Source: Cupriavidus pauculus
GTDB lineage: Bacteria > Pseudomonadota > Gammaproteobacteria > Burkholderiales > Burkholderiaceae
Assembly: GCF_008801835.1 (NCBI RefSeq)
Contig: NZ_VZOW01000009.1
Coordinates: 116,149-180,148, forward strand
Length of the DNA: 64,000 bases
Direction of reading: 5' to 3'
Shown here: positions 28,545 through 40,257 of the stretch, one piece after another
Layout of the letters: each line of letters begins with the position of its first letter
Position numbering within the stretch: position 1 is the first letter of the stretch
Notes under the pieces: generated by a model
What the model saw: the letters and a program-made list of their open reading frames with translations, nothing else
Databases searched by the model: none
What the model was told of the DNA's origin: nothing
Position numbers and translations under genes: made by a program

Positions 28545-28934
28545 TCACTGGATCTTGGTACCGGCATCCGCACCGGCGCCGGCATTGGCGCCGAGCTCCT
28601 TGGTGTCGCCCTGCTTCGACTTGGATTTGGCATGCGTGCCGTGCTTGCTCTTCGACGAATGGGTCTTGGCGCCCGCGTCTGCATTGGCGCCGAGATCGGC
28701 ACGCGCGCCAGAGTCGGCAGCCGCACCCGGCGATACGGCGCCACCCGAAGTCGCGCCGCCGGCATTCACGCCAGCATTCACGCCAGCGTTGGCGCCGGTC
28801 GAGACCGCAGGGGTGCTTACCGATGCGCCAACGCCGGATTGCGTGCCGACGGTGGCGCCAGTACCTTGCGCCATTGCCAGGGACGAGGCGGCGGCAATCG
28901 ACAGGGCGGACAGGGAGATCAGCAGCTTGTTCAT
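28545..28934 (-). CDS. Secreted Ala/Gly-rich low-complexity protein, unknown function
   Basis: 129 residues after an AAGGAG ribosome-binding site. The signal peptide MNKLLISLSALSIAAASSLA ends near AMA-QG. The mature part is almost only Ala, Gly, Thr, Ser, Asn and Val, with short repeats (GANAGVNAGVNAGG, LGANADAGAK, LGANAGAGADAG) around a Lys/Ser/His patch (SSKSKHGTHAKSKSKQG). There are no cysteines and no known domain. Composition suggests an unfolded periplasmic or secreted polypeptide. Similar short secreted proteins occur in Cupriavidus and Ralstonia; I do not recognise a function. Confidence 0.8.
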   Translation of the reverse strand: MNKLLISLSALSIAAASSLAMAQGTGATVGTQSGVGASVSTPAVSTGANAGVNAGVNAGGATSGGAVSPGAAADSGARADLGANADAGAKTHSSKSKHGTHAKSKSKQGDTKELGANAGAGADAGTKIQ

Positions 28935-29240
28935 GAAAGAGACTCCTTAACTGGAATGCTCCGCAGCGAAACATTCGCTGCGGCATTCACGCGGTGTCAC
29001 GTGAACTGAGGCCCAGTCTATGGAGCCCGCCCATATCGGTCTGTGAGCACTTGTAATGCCCTGTAAGCAGTAGTGAATACATTGCGGACATTGCCGCCCT
29101 GCCTCCGCGCGCTGCCACACGATAACGTCGGCATCGGCATCCGTTGCCAGTCAAAGGCTTGCGCACGGCGCAAAAAAACCGGGCGCCGCGGGAAAGCGGC
29201 AGCCCGGCCCTTGCAACTGCTTACAGCTGCTGCTTAGCGA
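28935..29240. other. Non-coding gap between metH and the secreted protein gene
   Basis: 306 bp. The first part carries the likely promoter of the Ala/Gly-rich gene and the last part the metH terminator (29172-29207). Nothing else is recognisable; no riboswitch-like fold is evident. Confidence 0.6.
29172..29207 (-). terminator. Intrinsic terminator of metH
   Basis: Minus strand: an 11-bp stem with one bulge (CCGGGC + GCCGC paired with GCGGC + GCCCGG) around a short GGGAAA-type loop, followed by seven T. It lies 33 bp after the metH stop. Confidence 0.85.
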
Positions 29241-31988
<2,748 letters not shown>

Positions 31989-32013
31989 GATGTTTTCTCT
32001 GTGCGTACGATGG

Positions 32014-33078
32014 TCAGGCTGCCTGTCCGGCGGGCTCGCGGTATTGGCCCGGCCACGTGCGGGGCTTCTTGTCCGCCACGCGCTGGGCGATGGCGGCGAT
32101 GTGGTCGGGCGTGGTGCCGCAGCATCCGCCCACCAGGTTCACCAGCCCGGACGCGGCGAATTCCTCGACCAGCGACGACGTGACTTCCGGCGTTTCGTCG
32201 AAACCGGTGTCGCTCATCGGATTCGGCAGGCCGGCGTTCGGGTAGCACGACACGGCGGCGTCGCAGACCTTGGCCAGCTCGGCGATATACGGACGCATCA
32301 GCGTCGCGCCCAGCGCGCAGTTCAGGCCGAACGTGACGGGCCGCGCGTGGCGAAGGCTATTCCAGAACGCTTCGACGGTCTGGCCCGACAGGATGCGCCC
32401 CGATGCATCGGTCACGGTGCCGGAAATCATCACGGGCACGCGTTCGCCGGTGTCCTCGAACAATTGGTCGATCGCGAACAGCGCAGCCTTGGCGTTGAGC
32501 GTGTCGAAGATCGTCTCGACCAGGAACACGTCTGCGCCGCCTTCGAGCAACGCCTTGCCCTGCTCGTAGTACGAATCGCGCAGTTCCTCGAACGTGACAT
32601 TGCGCGCGCCCGGGTCGTTGACGTCGGGGCTGATGCTGGCGGTCTTCGGCGTCGGGCCGAACGCGCCGGCCACGAAGCGCGGCTTGTCGGGCGTGCTGAA
32701 CTTGTCGCAGGCCGCGCGCGCCAGGCGGGCCGCCTCGACGTTCATCTCGTAGGCCAGATGCGCCATCTTGTAGTCTTCCTGCGCCACGCGCGTGGCGCCG
32801 AAGGTGTTGGTTTCGATCAGGTCGGCGCCTGCGGCCAGGTATTGCTCGTGGATCTCGCTGATGACTTGCGGACGCGTCAGCAGCAACAGTTCGTTGTTGC
32901 CCTTGACGTCGACATGATGATCGGCGAAGCGCTCGCCGCGATATTCGGCCTCGCCAAGCTTGTAGCGCTGGATCATCGTGCCCATCGCTCCATCGAGAAT
33001 CAGAATGCGTTCACGCAGCAGCTGCGGCAGGCTGGCAGCCCGCGTGTAGGGGCGAGGGGCGAATTGGACGGCGCTCAT
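32014..33078 (-). CDS. metH: Methionine synthase, homocysteine-binding part
   Basis: 354-residue homocysteine S-methyltransferase domain of split MetH. Zinc ligands are C254 (FGLNCALG) and C319/C320 (GGCCGTTP); the N-terminus [15 protein letters not shown] and ETNTFGAT are typical. It ends just after the domain. The following gene supplies the folate, B12 and activation domains, so the two proteins must act as a complex. Splitting here is common in Burkholderiales. The start MSAVQFAP is preferred over an upstream extension. Confidence 0.95.
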   Translation of the reverse strand: MSAVQFAPRPYTRAASLPQLLRERILILDGAMGTMIQRYKLGEAEYRGERFADHHVDVKGNNELLLLTRPQVISEIHEQYLAAGADLIETNTFGATRVAQEDYKMAHLAYEMNVEAARLARAACDKFSTPDKPRFVAGAFGPTPKTASISPDVNDPGARNVTFEELRDSYYEQGKALLEGGADVFLVETIFDTLNAKAALFAIDQLFEDTGERVPVMISGTVTDASGRILSGQTVEAFWNSLRHARPVTFGLNCALGATLMRPYIAELAKVCDAAVSCYPNAGLPNPMSDTGFDETPEVTSSLVEEFAASGLVNLVGGCCGTTPDHIAAIAQRVADKKPRTWPGQYREPAGQAA

Positions 33079-33357
33079 GGTGGGGCTTTGGTGGTGTCGC
33101 GCCCGGGCCGGAGGCCAATGCGCGCAATTTAGGCAAGACGGCGATTTTATCAGGTAGATCAAGGGATTGCGGGATGCCCCCGCGACGGCTGACGGCGCGA
33201 CGGGCACCGCAGCGCATGGCGGCGTGGAGGACGGCCGCGGATGCGCCGCGATGGCGACGCGCCGCGGTTGTCAGCCCCCGCCGGGCCGCCTACACTGAGA
33301 GACGCATTCGTCACGATCTTCACACACTTTGCGCTTTCCGCGCTTTCGCCCGCTTCC

Positions 33358-33750
33358 ATGCAACACCTGAGCCCCAACGACGCCCGCCAACTGCTCGACG
33401 CCGAGCCCGATGCGCTGTTCATCGATTGCCGCAGCGAAATGGAGTATCTGTTCGTCGGCCATCCACGCGGGGCGCACAACGTACCCTGGAACGACGGCCC
33501 GGACTGGGAAGTCAATCCGCATTTCGTGCAGGCGGTGAAAAAGCTGGCCGGACAGGTTTCGGCGCGCCCGGTGGTGCTGATTTGCCGCAGCGGCAACCGC
33601 TCATCGGCGGCGGCGCGCGCGCTGGAGGGTGCGGGCTTCACCACTGTGTACAACGTGCTGCATGGCTTCGAAGGCGATCTCGATGCGCAGCGCCATCGCA
33701 ATACGGTCAATGGCTGGCGTTTCGAAGGCCTGCCCTGGGAGCAATACTGA
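33358..33750 (+). CDS. Rhodanese-like sulfurtransferase
   Basis: 130-residue single rhodanese domain with active-site C76 in LICRSGNRS; EMEYLFVGHPRGAHNVPW is the usual N-terminal motif. Cytoplasmic, with no signal peptide. Probable role is sulfur transfer or thiol-stress handling. It is divergent from metH across 279 bp, which shows no obvious regulatory fold. Transcription ends at a strong hairpin shared with the convergent DUF3567 gene. Confidence 0.9.
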   Translation: MQHLSPNDARQLLDAEPDALFIDCRSEMEYLFVGHPRGAHNVPWNDGPDWEVNPHFVQAVKKLAGQVSARPVVLICRSGNRSSAAARALEGAGFTTVYNVLHGFEGDLDAQRHRNTVNGWRFEGLPWEQY

Positions 33751-33826
33751 ATCGATGAATTGGTGAATCGGGCAAATGTGCGGTGCCCGGCTTGGCGGAA
33801 GCGCCGCCCCGGAGACCCGGCAAAAG

Positions 33827-33850
33827 AAACGCCCGCGACCGCGGGCGTTT
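33827..33850. terminator. Bidirectional terminator between rhodanese and DUF3567 genes
   Basis: Perfect 10-bp stem (AAACGCCCGC / GCGGGCGTTT) with loop GACC. T-rich flanks exist on both strands (TTTGTGTTT on plus, TTTCTTTTG on minus), so it can serve both convergent genes. Confidence 0.85.
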
Positions 33851-33877
33851 GTGTTTGCGGCGATACCGCGGCTGGCG

Positions 33878-34135
33878 TCAGTGCATGACCAGCGGGTTGT
33901 TCATCACGGTATCGAACTTGCCGAGAAATTCGTCAACTTCTTCCACGGATGGCTCGCTTTCGATCAGACGGGTCACGTCGGCGCGGAAGGTCTCGGCCAT
34001 ATGGCCGCCGAGGAAAATCTCGCGTTTCAGGTTCTTGTCGACGATTTCGTAGCCGCCCGAGGCAAGGGTCGCATGCTCGACATCTGCTCCAAACTCGACA
34101 ATGCAATAGTTGTCGCTGTTGTAGATCATTTGCAT
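33878..34135 (-). CDS. DUF3567 family protein
   Basis: 85-residue protein starting MQMIYNSDNYCIVEF after a consensus AGGAGGT ribosome-binding site. It contains GGYEIVDKNLKREIFLGG and an acidic C-terminal half, matching the small DUF3567 family of betaproteobacteria. Cytoplasmic, function unknown. The strong ribosome-binding site suggests high expression. Confidence 0.87.
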   Translation of the reverse strand: MQMIYNSDNYCIVEFGADVEHATLASGGYEIVDKNLKREIFLGGHMAETFRADVTRLIESEPSVEEVDEFLGKFDTVMNNPLVMH

Positions 34136-34377
34136 CGCACTACCTCCTGGCGTATGGTTGGCGCCCATTCCACGCATCGCTGCGTTGGCACAAGGCCGTT
34201 GGAATCGACGCGATTTCCTCTCCAAGCTGAGGGTGGCCGTCCGTAATTCAAGTTGTGGTGCCGGACGGGCCTTGCGTGCCTTTGCTGCCCTCGTATAGTT
34301 GGGCATCGGCGTTTGGCGCAAGTTCTTGAGCGCCGTGCCCCATCGAGCATTACTGTGTTGCGATCTTCGCAATGCGG

Positions 34378-35214
34378 TTACGGAATATCACACTGCCCGC
34401 CACATGCCGCATGCCCCAGGAACGCGTCGAAGATCGCATGGAAGCGTTCCGGTTGTTCGATAAACGACAGGTGCGCGGCGTCAGGCAAGACTTCCAGCTG
34501 CGCACCGTGAATCTTCTGCGCGATCGATTGGGCCATCGACACCGGCGACCCTTCATCGTTTGCCCCTACCACCACCAGGGTCGGGCAATGGATCCGCGCG
34601 ATGGCGTCAGACAGATCGAAGGCGATGATTGCCTGTGCCACGCCCACATAGCCGTGCACCGGTGTGGCCTTCAACATTGCGGCGATCTTTTCGACGACTT
34701 CGGGGTGCCTTTCGCGAAAGCCGTCGGTGAGCCAGCGCTCCATCGTCGATGCCACCATGCCAGCCATGCCATGCGCCTCGGCCTGTCCAATGCGGTTAGC
34801 CCACATCGGATGCGCCGTCATCGGCGTGCTGTGAATCGTGTCGACCAACGTTAATGACAATAGGCGATTTGCGTGCCGGACGCCCAAAGTCTGGGCGACC
34901 ATGCCGCCGACAGACACCCCACAGAAGTGGGCCTGGGCGATATCGAGCGCGTCCATCAATGCCACGACATCGTCGGCCAGGCGCGCCATCGTATAGGCGC
35001 CGACTGGCGCGTCGCTGCCGCCGTGGCCGCGCAGGTCGAAACGCAATACGCGATAGCGCGCGGCGAGGCGAGCGGCGGTGTTGTCCCAAAGCGTCAGATT
35101 GGCGCCCAGCGCATGGGCCAGAATGACCCACGGGCCCTCGCGGCCGTCGATGCGGACCTGAAGTTCCACGTCGCCAGCCCTGATCCGCTGCGTCTGTGCC
35201 GCCAAGTCAGACAT
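34378..35214 (-). CDS. Alpha/beta hydrolase, 3-oxoadipate enol-lactonase-like
   Basis: 278-residue alpha/beta hydrolase with nucleophile S101 in GVSVGGMVAQTLG, the charge-relay Asp in VVGANDEGSP and the His in DAAHLSFIEQP. The oxyanion region AHALGANLTLWD and RFDLRGHGGSDAP match the PcaD group. No beta-ketoadipate genes are adjacent, so the enol-lactonase function is only a family guess. It is preceded by a DUF3108 gene on the same strand (55-bp gap). Confidence 0.82.
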   Translation of the reverse strand: MSDLAAQTQRIRAGDVELQVRIDGREGPWVILAHALGANLTLWDNTAARLAARYRVLRFDLRGHGGSDAPVGAYTMARLADDVVALMDALDIAQAHFCGVSVGGMVAQTLGVRHANRLLSLTLVDTIHSTPMTAHPMWANRIGQAEAHGMAGMVASTMERWLTDGFRERHPEVVEKIAAMLKATPVHGYVGVAQAIIAFDLSDAIARIHCPTLVVVGANDEGSPVSMAQSIAQKIHGAQLEVLPDAAHLSFIEQPERFHAIFDAFLGHAACGGQCDIP

Positions 35215-35269
35215 ATTGCAGTCTCCGTGTTGTCACACCGTCGGCTTCGTTGGGGCGCGGCCAAAAAGC

Positions 35270-36361
35270 TCAGCGCCCTTCACTACTACGATAGACGAGA
35301 TCGATCTGAGTGCCATCGGGCTCCGTCTGACGCAGCCGCGCAGGCATCCAGTTCAGCGTTGGCGCGAGCCAGATTTCCACGCGGCGGCGATCGTTGGCGT
35401 GGCGCGGCAGCCGCATGAAGTGCTTGGTACGCACCACCCCGGTGCCAATATCGATGTCTTCCTCGCCGACGTATTGCACCTGCATCGCCTCCACTTCCCT
35501 GGTGTCGGCCACGTTGAAGGTGTCGGTCACGCCGGGTCTCGCATAGCGCTGCGGATCGCCGCGCGCCCATCCCACGAGTTGCAGGAACACGCTGAAACGA
35601 TCCTGGAAGGAAGGCGGCATCGGCACCTGTCCGCCGCGCGTTTCAAACACCACCGTGTTGGCGGCGTGATCGAAGCGCGCGACTTCCACCTTGCTGCGCC
35701 GCGCCTCCTCGTAGCGCGTCGGCGACAGGCCGCGCGCGTCGAGATCGCCCGTGCTCTGGAATGCGAAGCGGAACCACAGCACGCGCGTTTCCACCGCCAG
35801 CCGATAGTGCTTGCCGTCCTGTTCCCAGCGAATGATGCCGTCCGGGTTCTGCACGCCGTTGACGAAGCTGGCGTAACGCATCGTCACGGATTCCGGCGCC
35901 GCATAGCTGGGCGCTGGCGGCGCAGCGGGGCTGGATGCGGCCAATGGCGCGGCGGCGGCCGACGCGCCATTGGCCGCAGCGCCGGCACCACCTGCGCCGG
36001 CATTGACTGTCGCATCGGCATTGGACGTGGTGGCCAGCGCAGGTGCTGCGGGCTCGGGCATGGGTTCGGCCGGCGCAGGCGCTGGCGGCGTCTGTGGCGC
36101 CGCGGGCCGTGGCGAGGGCCGGACAACCGGGCGCGCGGGCGACCGGGCCGGTGGCGCGGGCGGCGGCGGTGGCAGCAGGATCGCTTCGATGGCCGGCATC
36201 TGGCTGGTATCGGGCAAGCGCGGGAGCGGCATGCGCACCAGGCCGAACAGCACCAGCACATGCAGGATCGCCACCAGCGCGATCACCGCCAGCCAGCGAC
36301 GCCGGCGCCGGCTGCGGCTAAGAGGGTTGGCCGTCCTGTCCGGCCGGTTGGCTGCCGCCAA
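35270..36361 (-). CDS. DUF3108 periplasmic protein with N-terminal anchor
   Basis: 363 residues: a basic N-terminus (RSRRRRRW), one transmembrane helix (about 24-43), a Pro/Ala-rich periplasmic linker (about 60-155), then the DUF3108 beta domain (about 160-360, with RYEEARRSKVEVARFDH and VEIWLAPTLNWMPARLR). Function unknown. The start is a TTG inside the end of the iclR gene (44-bp overlap) without a clear ribosome-binding site. The anchor needs nearly all of this N-terminus, so I keep it; confidence in the exact start is low. Confidence 0.8.
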   Translation of the reverse strand: MAAANRPDRTANPLSRSRRRRRWLAVIALVAILHVLVLFGLVRMPLPRLPDTSQMPAIEAILLPPPPPAPPARSPARPVVRPSPRPAAPQTPPAPAPAEPMPEPAAPALATTSNADATVNAGAGGAGAAANGASAAAAPLAASSPAAPPAPSYAAPESVTMRYASFVNGVQNPDGIIRWEQDGKHYRLAVETRVLWFRFAFQSTGDLDARGLSPTRYEEARRSKVEVARFDHAANTVVFETRGGQVPMPPSFQDRFSVFLQLVGWARGDPQRYARPGVTDTFNVADTREVEAMQVQYVGEEDIDIGTGVVRTKHFMRLPRHANDRRRVEIWLAPTLNWMPARLRQTEPDGTQIDLVYRSSEGR

Positions 36362-37196
36362 GGTAACCGAGTTCCGATGAAATTCGTTGCGCGATATCGC
36401 GCACGCGGCGGTCTACCGCGCCGCCCCATTCTGCATCGAATACGCTTTGCGCGCCGAGCACGATCAGCGCCATCGACAAATGCCCGTTGGCATCGAAGAC
36501 CGGCGTGGAGATCGCATTGATGCCCGGCAGCACGCCGCCGCGCGTGCGCGCCGCGCCATGGCGGCGCACGTCGTCGCAGATGGCGTCGTATTCGGCCAGC
36601 GATGCGGGCATGTCGGGCAATGCGACGTCGCCGCGCGTGGCAAGTTCCCGCTCGATCAGCGGCAGCGTCTGACGCCGCGACAGATAAGCGCCGTACAGGC
36701 GTCCGGTGGCCGAATTGAGCATCGGCATCACATCGCCCAGCCGCAGGCTCACGCTGACCGGATGACTCGATTCTTCCCAGTGCACGATGGTCGGGCCGTG
36801 ATTGCCCCACACGGCAATGCCGGCGGTCTGGTCCATTTCATCGCGCAGTTGCGACAGGATCGGCCGCGCCTTGCGCACCGGATCGAGCCGGTTCAGGCCC
36901 GCCAGTCCAAGCTGCAGCGCGAACGGCCCGAGGTCGTAGCGCTGGCTCACGGCGTCCTGCGTGACTGCGCCCAGACGCTGAAAGCTGACCAGGTAGCGAT
37001 GCGCCTTGGCCGGGCTCATGTCGGCGGCCGCGGCCAGGTCGCGCAGCATCATCGCGCGTGGCGATGCGGCCAACGCCTGCAGCAGCCGGAAGCCCACCTC
37101 GATGGACTGGATGCCGGCGCGCCGGGCATCATCGCGCGCGTCGTCGTGTGCGTCATCGCGCGCGTCGTCCCTGGAATCGTCGTCAGCCGTTGTCAT
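36318..37196 (-). CDS. IclR-family transcriptional regulator
   Basis: 292-residue IclR regulator: winged helix-turn-helix (about 28-85, VGFRLLQALAASPRAMMLRD, ADMSPAKAHRYLVSFQRLG) and the ligand-binding IclR domain (about 100-275). Before the helix-turn-helix is an odd acidic/Arg tract of repeated DDAR/DDAH units encoded by near-identical 12-bp DNA repeats (37131-37166). It is divergent from an FAH-family hydrolase across 105 bp, so it probably controls that gene. The ligand is unknown. Confidence 0.92.
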   Translation of the reverse strand: MTTADDDSRDDARDDAHDDARDDARRAGIQSIEVGFRLLQALAASPRAMMLRDLAAAADMSPAKAHRYLVSFQRLGAVTQDAVSQRYDLGPFALQLGLAGLNRLDPVRKARPILSQLRDEMDQTAGIAVWGNHGPTIVHWEESSHPVSVSLRLGDVMPMLNSATGRLYGAYLSRRQTLPLIERELATRGDVALPDMPASLAEYDAICDDVRRHGAARTRGGVLPGINAISTPVFDANGHLSMALIVLGAQSVFDAEWGGAVDRRVRDIAQRISSELGYLGGSQPAGQDGQPS

Positions 37197-37301
37197 GCGT
37201 GATGGGCAAACCAAAATGTGATGCCGGCCATTCTATACAAGCGCCGTCGAGCGCCTCCGGTAGACTACCGCCCATCCATTTCCGCCCATGTTCGAATTCG
37301 C

Positions 37302-38282
37302 ATGAAACTCGCCACCCTGAAGGATGGTTCGCGCGACGGCCAGCTCGTCGTCGTGTCGCGCGACCTGAAAACCGCGCACTACGCCACCGATATCGCCGGC
37401 AAGCTGCAGACTGCGCTGGACGACTGGAATTTCTACGCCCCGCAGCTTCAGGACCTCTATGACGCGCTGAATGCGGCCCGCGCGCGGCATCCGTTCCCGT
37501 TCCAGCCCAAGGATTGCATGGCGCCGCTGCCGCGCGCCTATCAATGGGCGGACGGCTCGGCGTACGTGAACCATGTCGAACTGGTACGCAAGGCGCGCGG
37601 CGCGGAGATGCCGCCCGAATTCTGGAAGGATCCGCTGATGTACCAGGGCGGCTCCGACGACTTCATCGGCCCGCAGGACGACATCGTGTGCGCCAGCGAA
37701 GCGTTCGGCATCGATTTCGAGGCCGAGGTCGCGGTCATCACCGGCGACGTCCGCATGGGCGCCACGCCCGAGCAGGCCGGCGAGTCGATCCGGCTGGTGA
37801 TGCTGGCCAACGACGTTTCGCTGCGCAATCTGATTCCGGCGGAACTGGGCAAGGGCTTCGGGTTCTTCCAGAGCAAGCCCGCCACGGCGTTTTCGCCGGT
37901 GGCGGTCACGCCCGACGAGCTTGGCGAGGCATGGCGGAACCGCAAGGTCCATCGCCCGATGGTGGTTCACTGGAACAGCCGCAAAGTGGGCTCGCCCGAT
38001 TGCGGCACGGACATGGTGTTCGACTTCGGCCAGCTGATCGCCCATATCTGCAAGACGCGCAACGTGCGCGCCGGCAGCATCGTCGGCTCGGGCACGATCT
38101 CGAATGTCGACCGCAGCAAGGGCTATTGCTGCATCGCCGAGCAGCGCATGATCGAGACCATCGAGCACGGCAAGCCGGAAACGGAATTCATGAAGTACGG
38201 CGATGCCGTCCGTATCGAGATGTTCGACGCACAAGGACACTCGATCTTTGGCGCCATCGACCAGGTGGTGGCGGCGCGCTAG
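37302..38282 (+). CDS. Fumarylacetoacetate hydrolase-family protein
   Basis: 326-residue FAH-fold hydrolase or decarboxylase. The metal ligands are in FGIDFEAEVAVITGD (E140, E142) plus the Asp of LANDVSLRN. AGSIVGSGTISN near the C-terminus matches the substrate loop of the family. The N-terminal about 70 residues form the extra domain seen in fumarylacetoacetases proper. Likely involved in aromatic or keto-acid breakdown; the IclR regulator next door supports a catabolic role. Its transcript ends at a strong terminator. Confidence 0.88.
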   Translation: MKLATLKDGSRDGQLVVVSRDLKTAHYATDIAGKLQTALDDWNFYAPQLQDLYDALNAARARHPFPFQPKDCMAPLPRAYQWADGSAYVNHVELVRKARGAEMPPEFWKDPLMYQGGSDDFIGPQDDIVCASEAFGIDFEAEVAVITGDVRMGATPEQAGESIRLVMLANDVSLRNLIPAELGKGFGFFQSKPATAFSPVAVTPDELGEAWRNRKVHRPMVVHWNSRKVGSPDCGTDMVFDFGQLIAHICKTRNVRAGSIVGSGTISNVDRSKGYCCIAEQRMIETIEHGKPETEFMKYGDAVRIEMFDAQGHSIFGAIDQVVAAR

Positions 38283-38362
38283 GCGTCGGCCGGGCGCGCC
38301 ACGGCTACCTCGGCCGCTCAGGCCAAACCCCGACTTGCTCAACCCCACGCGGTTGCGCCTAT

Positions 38363-38394
38363 AATTCCCCGACCGCTTGGTCGGGGAATTTTTT
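38363..38394 (+). terminator. Intrinsic terminator of the FAH-family gene
   Basis: Perfect 12-bp stem (AATTCCCCGACC / GGTCGGGGAATT), loop GCTT, then four further T. It separates the FAH-family gene from the crotonase gene. Confidence 0.92.
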
Positions 38395-38452
38395 CGTGGT
38401 TGCTTCCCGTCCCGGCCAGGTCCGATTTCTTCCACGAAAAAGGTAGCCCCCG

Positions 38453-39292
38453 ATGCCCTCCGACGACGCCAACGCCAACGCCAGTACGCTGTCTCCCCGC
38501 CTGGCCCGCTATCAGGCGCTCACGCTGCGCCGGCACGGCCCGGTGCTCGAAATCATCATGGGCGCGGATCAGGCGGCCAACCGCAAGCTTGCGACAGCCG
38601 ACGCCAGCATGCATCGCGAACTGGCCGAGATCTGGCGCGACGTTTCCGCCGATCCCGATATCCGCGTGGCGCTGATTCGCGGCGAGGGCAAGGGCTTTTC
38701 GGCCGGCGGCGATCTGGCGCTGGTCGAGCAGATGGCCAACGATTTCGAGACCCGCACCCGTGTCTGGCACGAGGCGCGCGACCTGGTCTACAACGTCATC
38801 AACTGCGACAAGCCCATCGTCTCGGCGATGCACGGCCCGGCCGTGGGCGCCGGGCTGGTGGCCGGTCTGCTGGCCGACATCTCGATCGCGGCGAAGACCG
38901 CACGCATCGTCGACGGCCATACCCGGCTTGGCGTGGCCGCTGGCGATCACGCCGCGATCGTGTGGCCATTGCTGTGCGGAATGGCCAAGGCCAAGTACTA
39001 TCTGATGCTGTGCGAGTCGGTCAGCGGCGAGGAAGCCGAGCGGATCGGCCTGGTGTCGTTGGCGGTGGAAGAAACCGAACTGGTGGCAAAGGCCTTCGAG
39101 GTGGCCAACCGGCTCGCGGCGGGATCGCAGTCCGCCATCCGCTGGACCAAGTACGCGCTGAACAACTGGCTGCGCATGGCCGGCCCCGCGTTCGATACCT
39201 CGCTGGCGCTTGAATTCATGGGCTTCGCGGGGCCCGACGTGCACGAAGGCATGGCGAGCCTGCGCCAGAAGCGGCCGCCCGAATTCCAGTAA
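38453..39292 (+). CDS. Enoyl-CoA hydratase/isomerase-family protein
   Basis: 279-residue crotonase-fold protein with oxyanion motifs GFSAGGDL (about 81-88) and [17 protein letters not shown]. In the segment where hydratases carry the second catalytic Glu it reads [14 protein letters not shown]. The usual SE.KLGL Glu is replaced, as in the crotonase subgroup with an AGDGG-like motif. Classical hydratase activity is therefore doubtful. An AAGG ribosome-binding site is present. It leads into phaM with 56 bp between. Confidence 0.87.
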   Translation: MPSDDANANASTLSPRLARYQALTLRRHGPVLEIIMGADQAANRKLATADASMHRELAEIWRDVSADPDIRVALIRGEGKGFSAGGDLALVEQMANDFETRTRVWHEARDLVYNVINCDKPIVSAMHGPAVGAGLVAGLLADISIAAKTARIVDGHTRLGVAAGDHAAIVWPLLCGMAKAKYYLMLCESVSGEEAERIGLVSLAVEETELVAKAFEVANRLAAGSQSAIRWTKYALNNWLRMAGPAFDTSLALEFMGFAGPDVHEGMASLRQKRPPEFQ

Positions 39293-39348
39293 CCGGCCGT
39301 CCGGACCCGCGTCGTCGGGGCGGCCATGTCAGAGGGAGTGGCGCCACC

Positions 39349-40257
39349 ATGTTCGGACAGATCCCCGATTTCACCAACAGCTTCGAATTCCTGCGCAACA
39401 TGTGGGCGCGCAGCAGCGGCATGCCCAGCGGTTTGATGCCTGGCCTGGGCGCGATGACGCCGCCGATGGATCTCGACGAGGTCGACAAGCGCATCCACGA
39501 CCTCAAGGCCGTGGAAAGCTGGCTGCAGCTGAACGTCAACCTGCTGCGCACGACCATCCAGGGCCTGGAGGTGCAGCGCGCCACGCTGGTGGCGCTGCAG
39601 ACGTTTGGCAACGCGCTGTCGCCCGAGGCGATGCAAAGCGCCATGGAGAACGTGGCGCGTGCGGCCAATGCCCCGAGCGCCCATCCACCGCAGCATCCAC
39701 ATCACTTTGCCGATAGCGCGACCGTTTCCGAAGAACAGGCGGACGCCGAAAACGACGAAGCGGAAGACGACGACGAAGCGCCGCCCGACGACGACCGCAC
39801 GCGCGCCGACGCAGCTGATCGCGCAGCTTCTGCGAACGCCGCCGATCGCGCTGCGTCGGCCGCCGACGGCGCCGCGCCGCTGCCGCCCAATGCGGCGCTA
39901 TGGTGGGATCTGCTGCAACGGCAGTTCACGCAGATCGCCAGCAGCGCGGCCGCCGCCAGCACCATGCCGTTCGGCAACGTGACCGGAATGCCGGGAATGC
40001 CTGGCATGGCCGGGTTCGGCGCGGGGGCCGACGGCGTGGAGCCGGAAGCCGCGGGCGCGCGGCCCGGCGCATCGGCTGCCGGCAAACCCAAACCGGCCGC
40101 CAAGAAACCCGCCGCGAAAAAACCTGCCGCGCGCACTACTGCGGCAAAGCCGAAGGCCAAGCCGGCCGCGAAGAAGTCATCGACCAAGCCGTCGTCGACC
40201 AAGCGGCCGGCCGGCAGCACGCCCGCGCCCGGCACGCCCGAGGATACGTTCGAGTGA
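39349..40257 (+). CDS. phaM: PHB granule-associated protein PhaM
   Basis: 302-residue homologue of Cupriavidus PhaM, which activates PHB synthase PhaC1 and ties granules to the nucleoid. The N-terminal PhaM domain is [19 protein letters not shown] to about residue 85, with helix [20 protein letters not shown]. It is followed by an acidic/Ala linker (120-165), a second short conserved segment ([13 protein letters not shown]) and a histone H1-like C-terminus with repeated [10 protein letters not shown] units that should bind DNA. Its TGA overlaps the next gene's GTG. Confidence 0.92.
   Translation: MFGQIPDFTNSFEFLRNMWARSSGMPSGLMPGLGAMTPPMDLDEVDKRIHDLKAVESWLQLNVNLLRTTIQGLEVQRATLVALQTFGNALSPEAMQSAMENVARAANAPSAHPPQHPHHFADSATVSEEQADAENDEAEDDDEAPPDDDRTRADAADRAASANAADRAASAADGAAPLPPNAALWWDLLQRQFTQIASSAAAASTMPFGNVTGMPGMPGMAGFGAGADGVEPEAAGARPGASAAGKPKPAAKKPAAKKPAARTTAAKPKAKPAAKKSSTKPSSTKRPAGSTPAPGTPEDTFE

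Noticed and set aside
33079..33357. Possible riboswitch upstream of metH
   Set aside because: Cobalamin- or SAH/SAM-riboswitch-like conserved segments were looked for, but no recognisable box or fold was seen.
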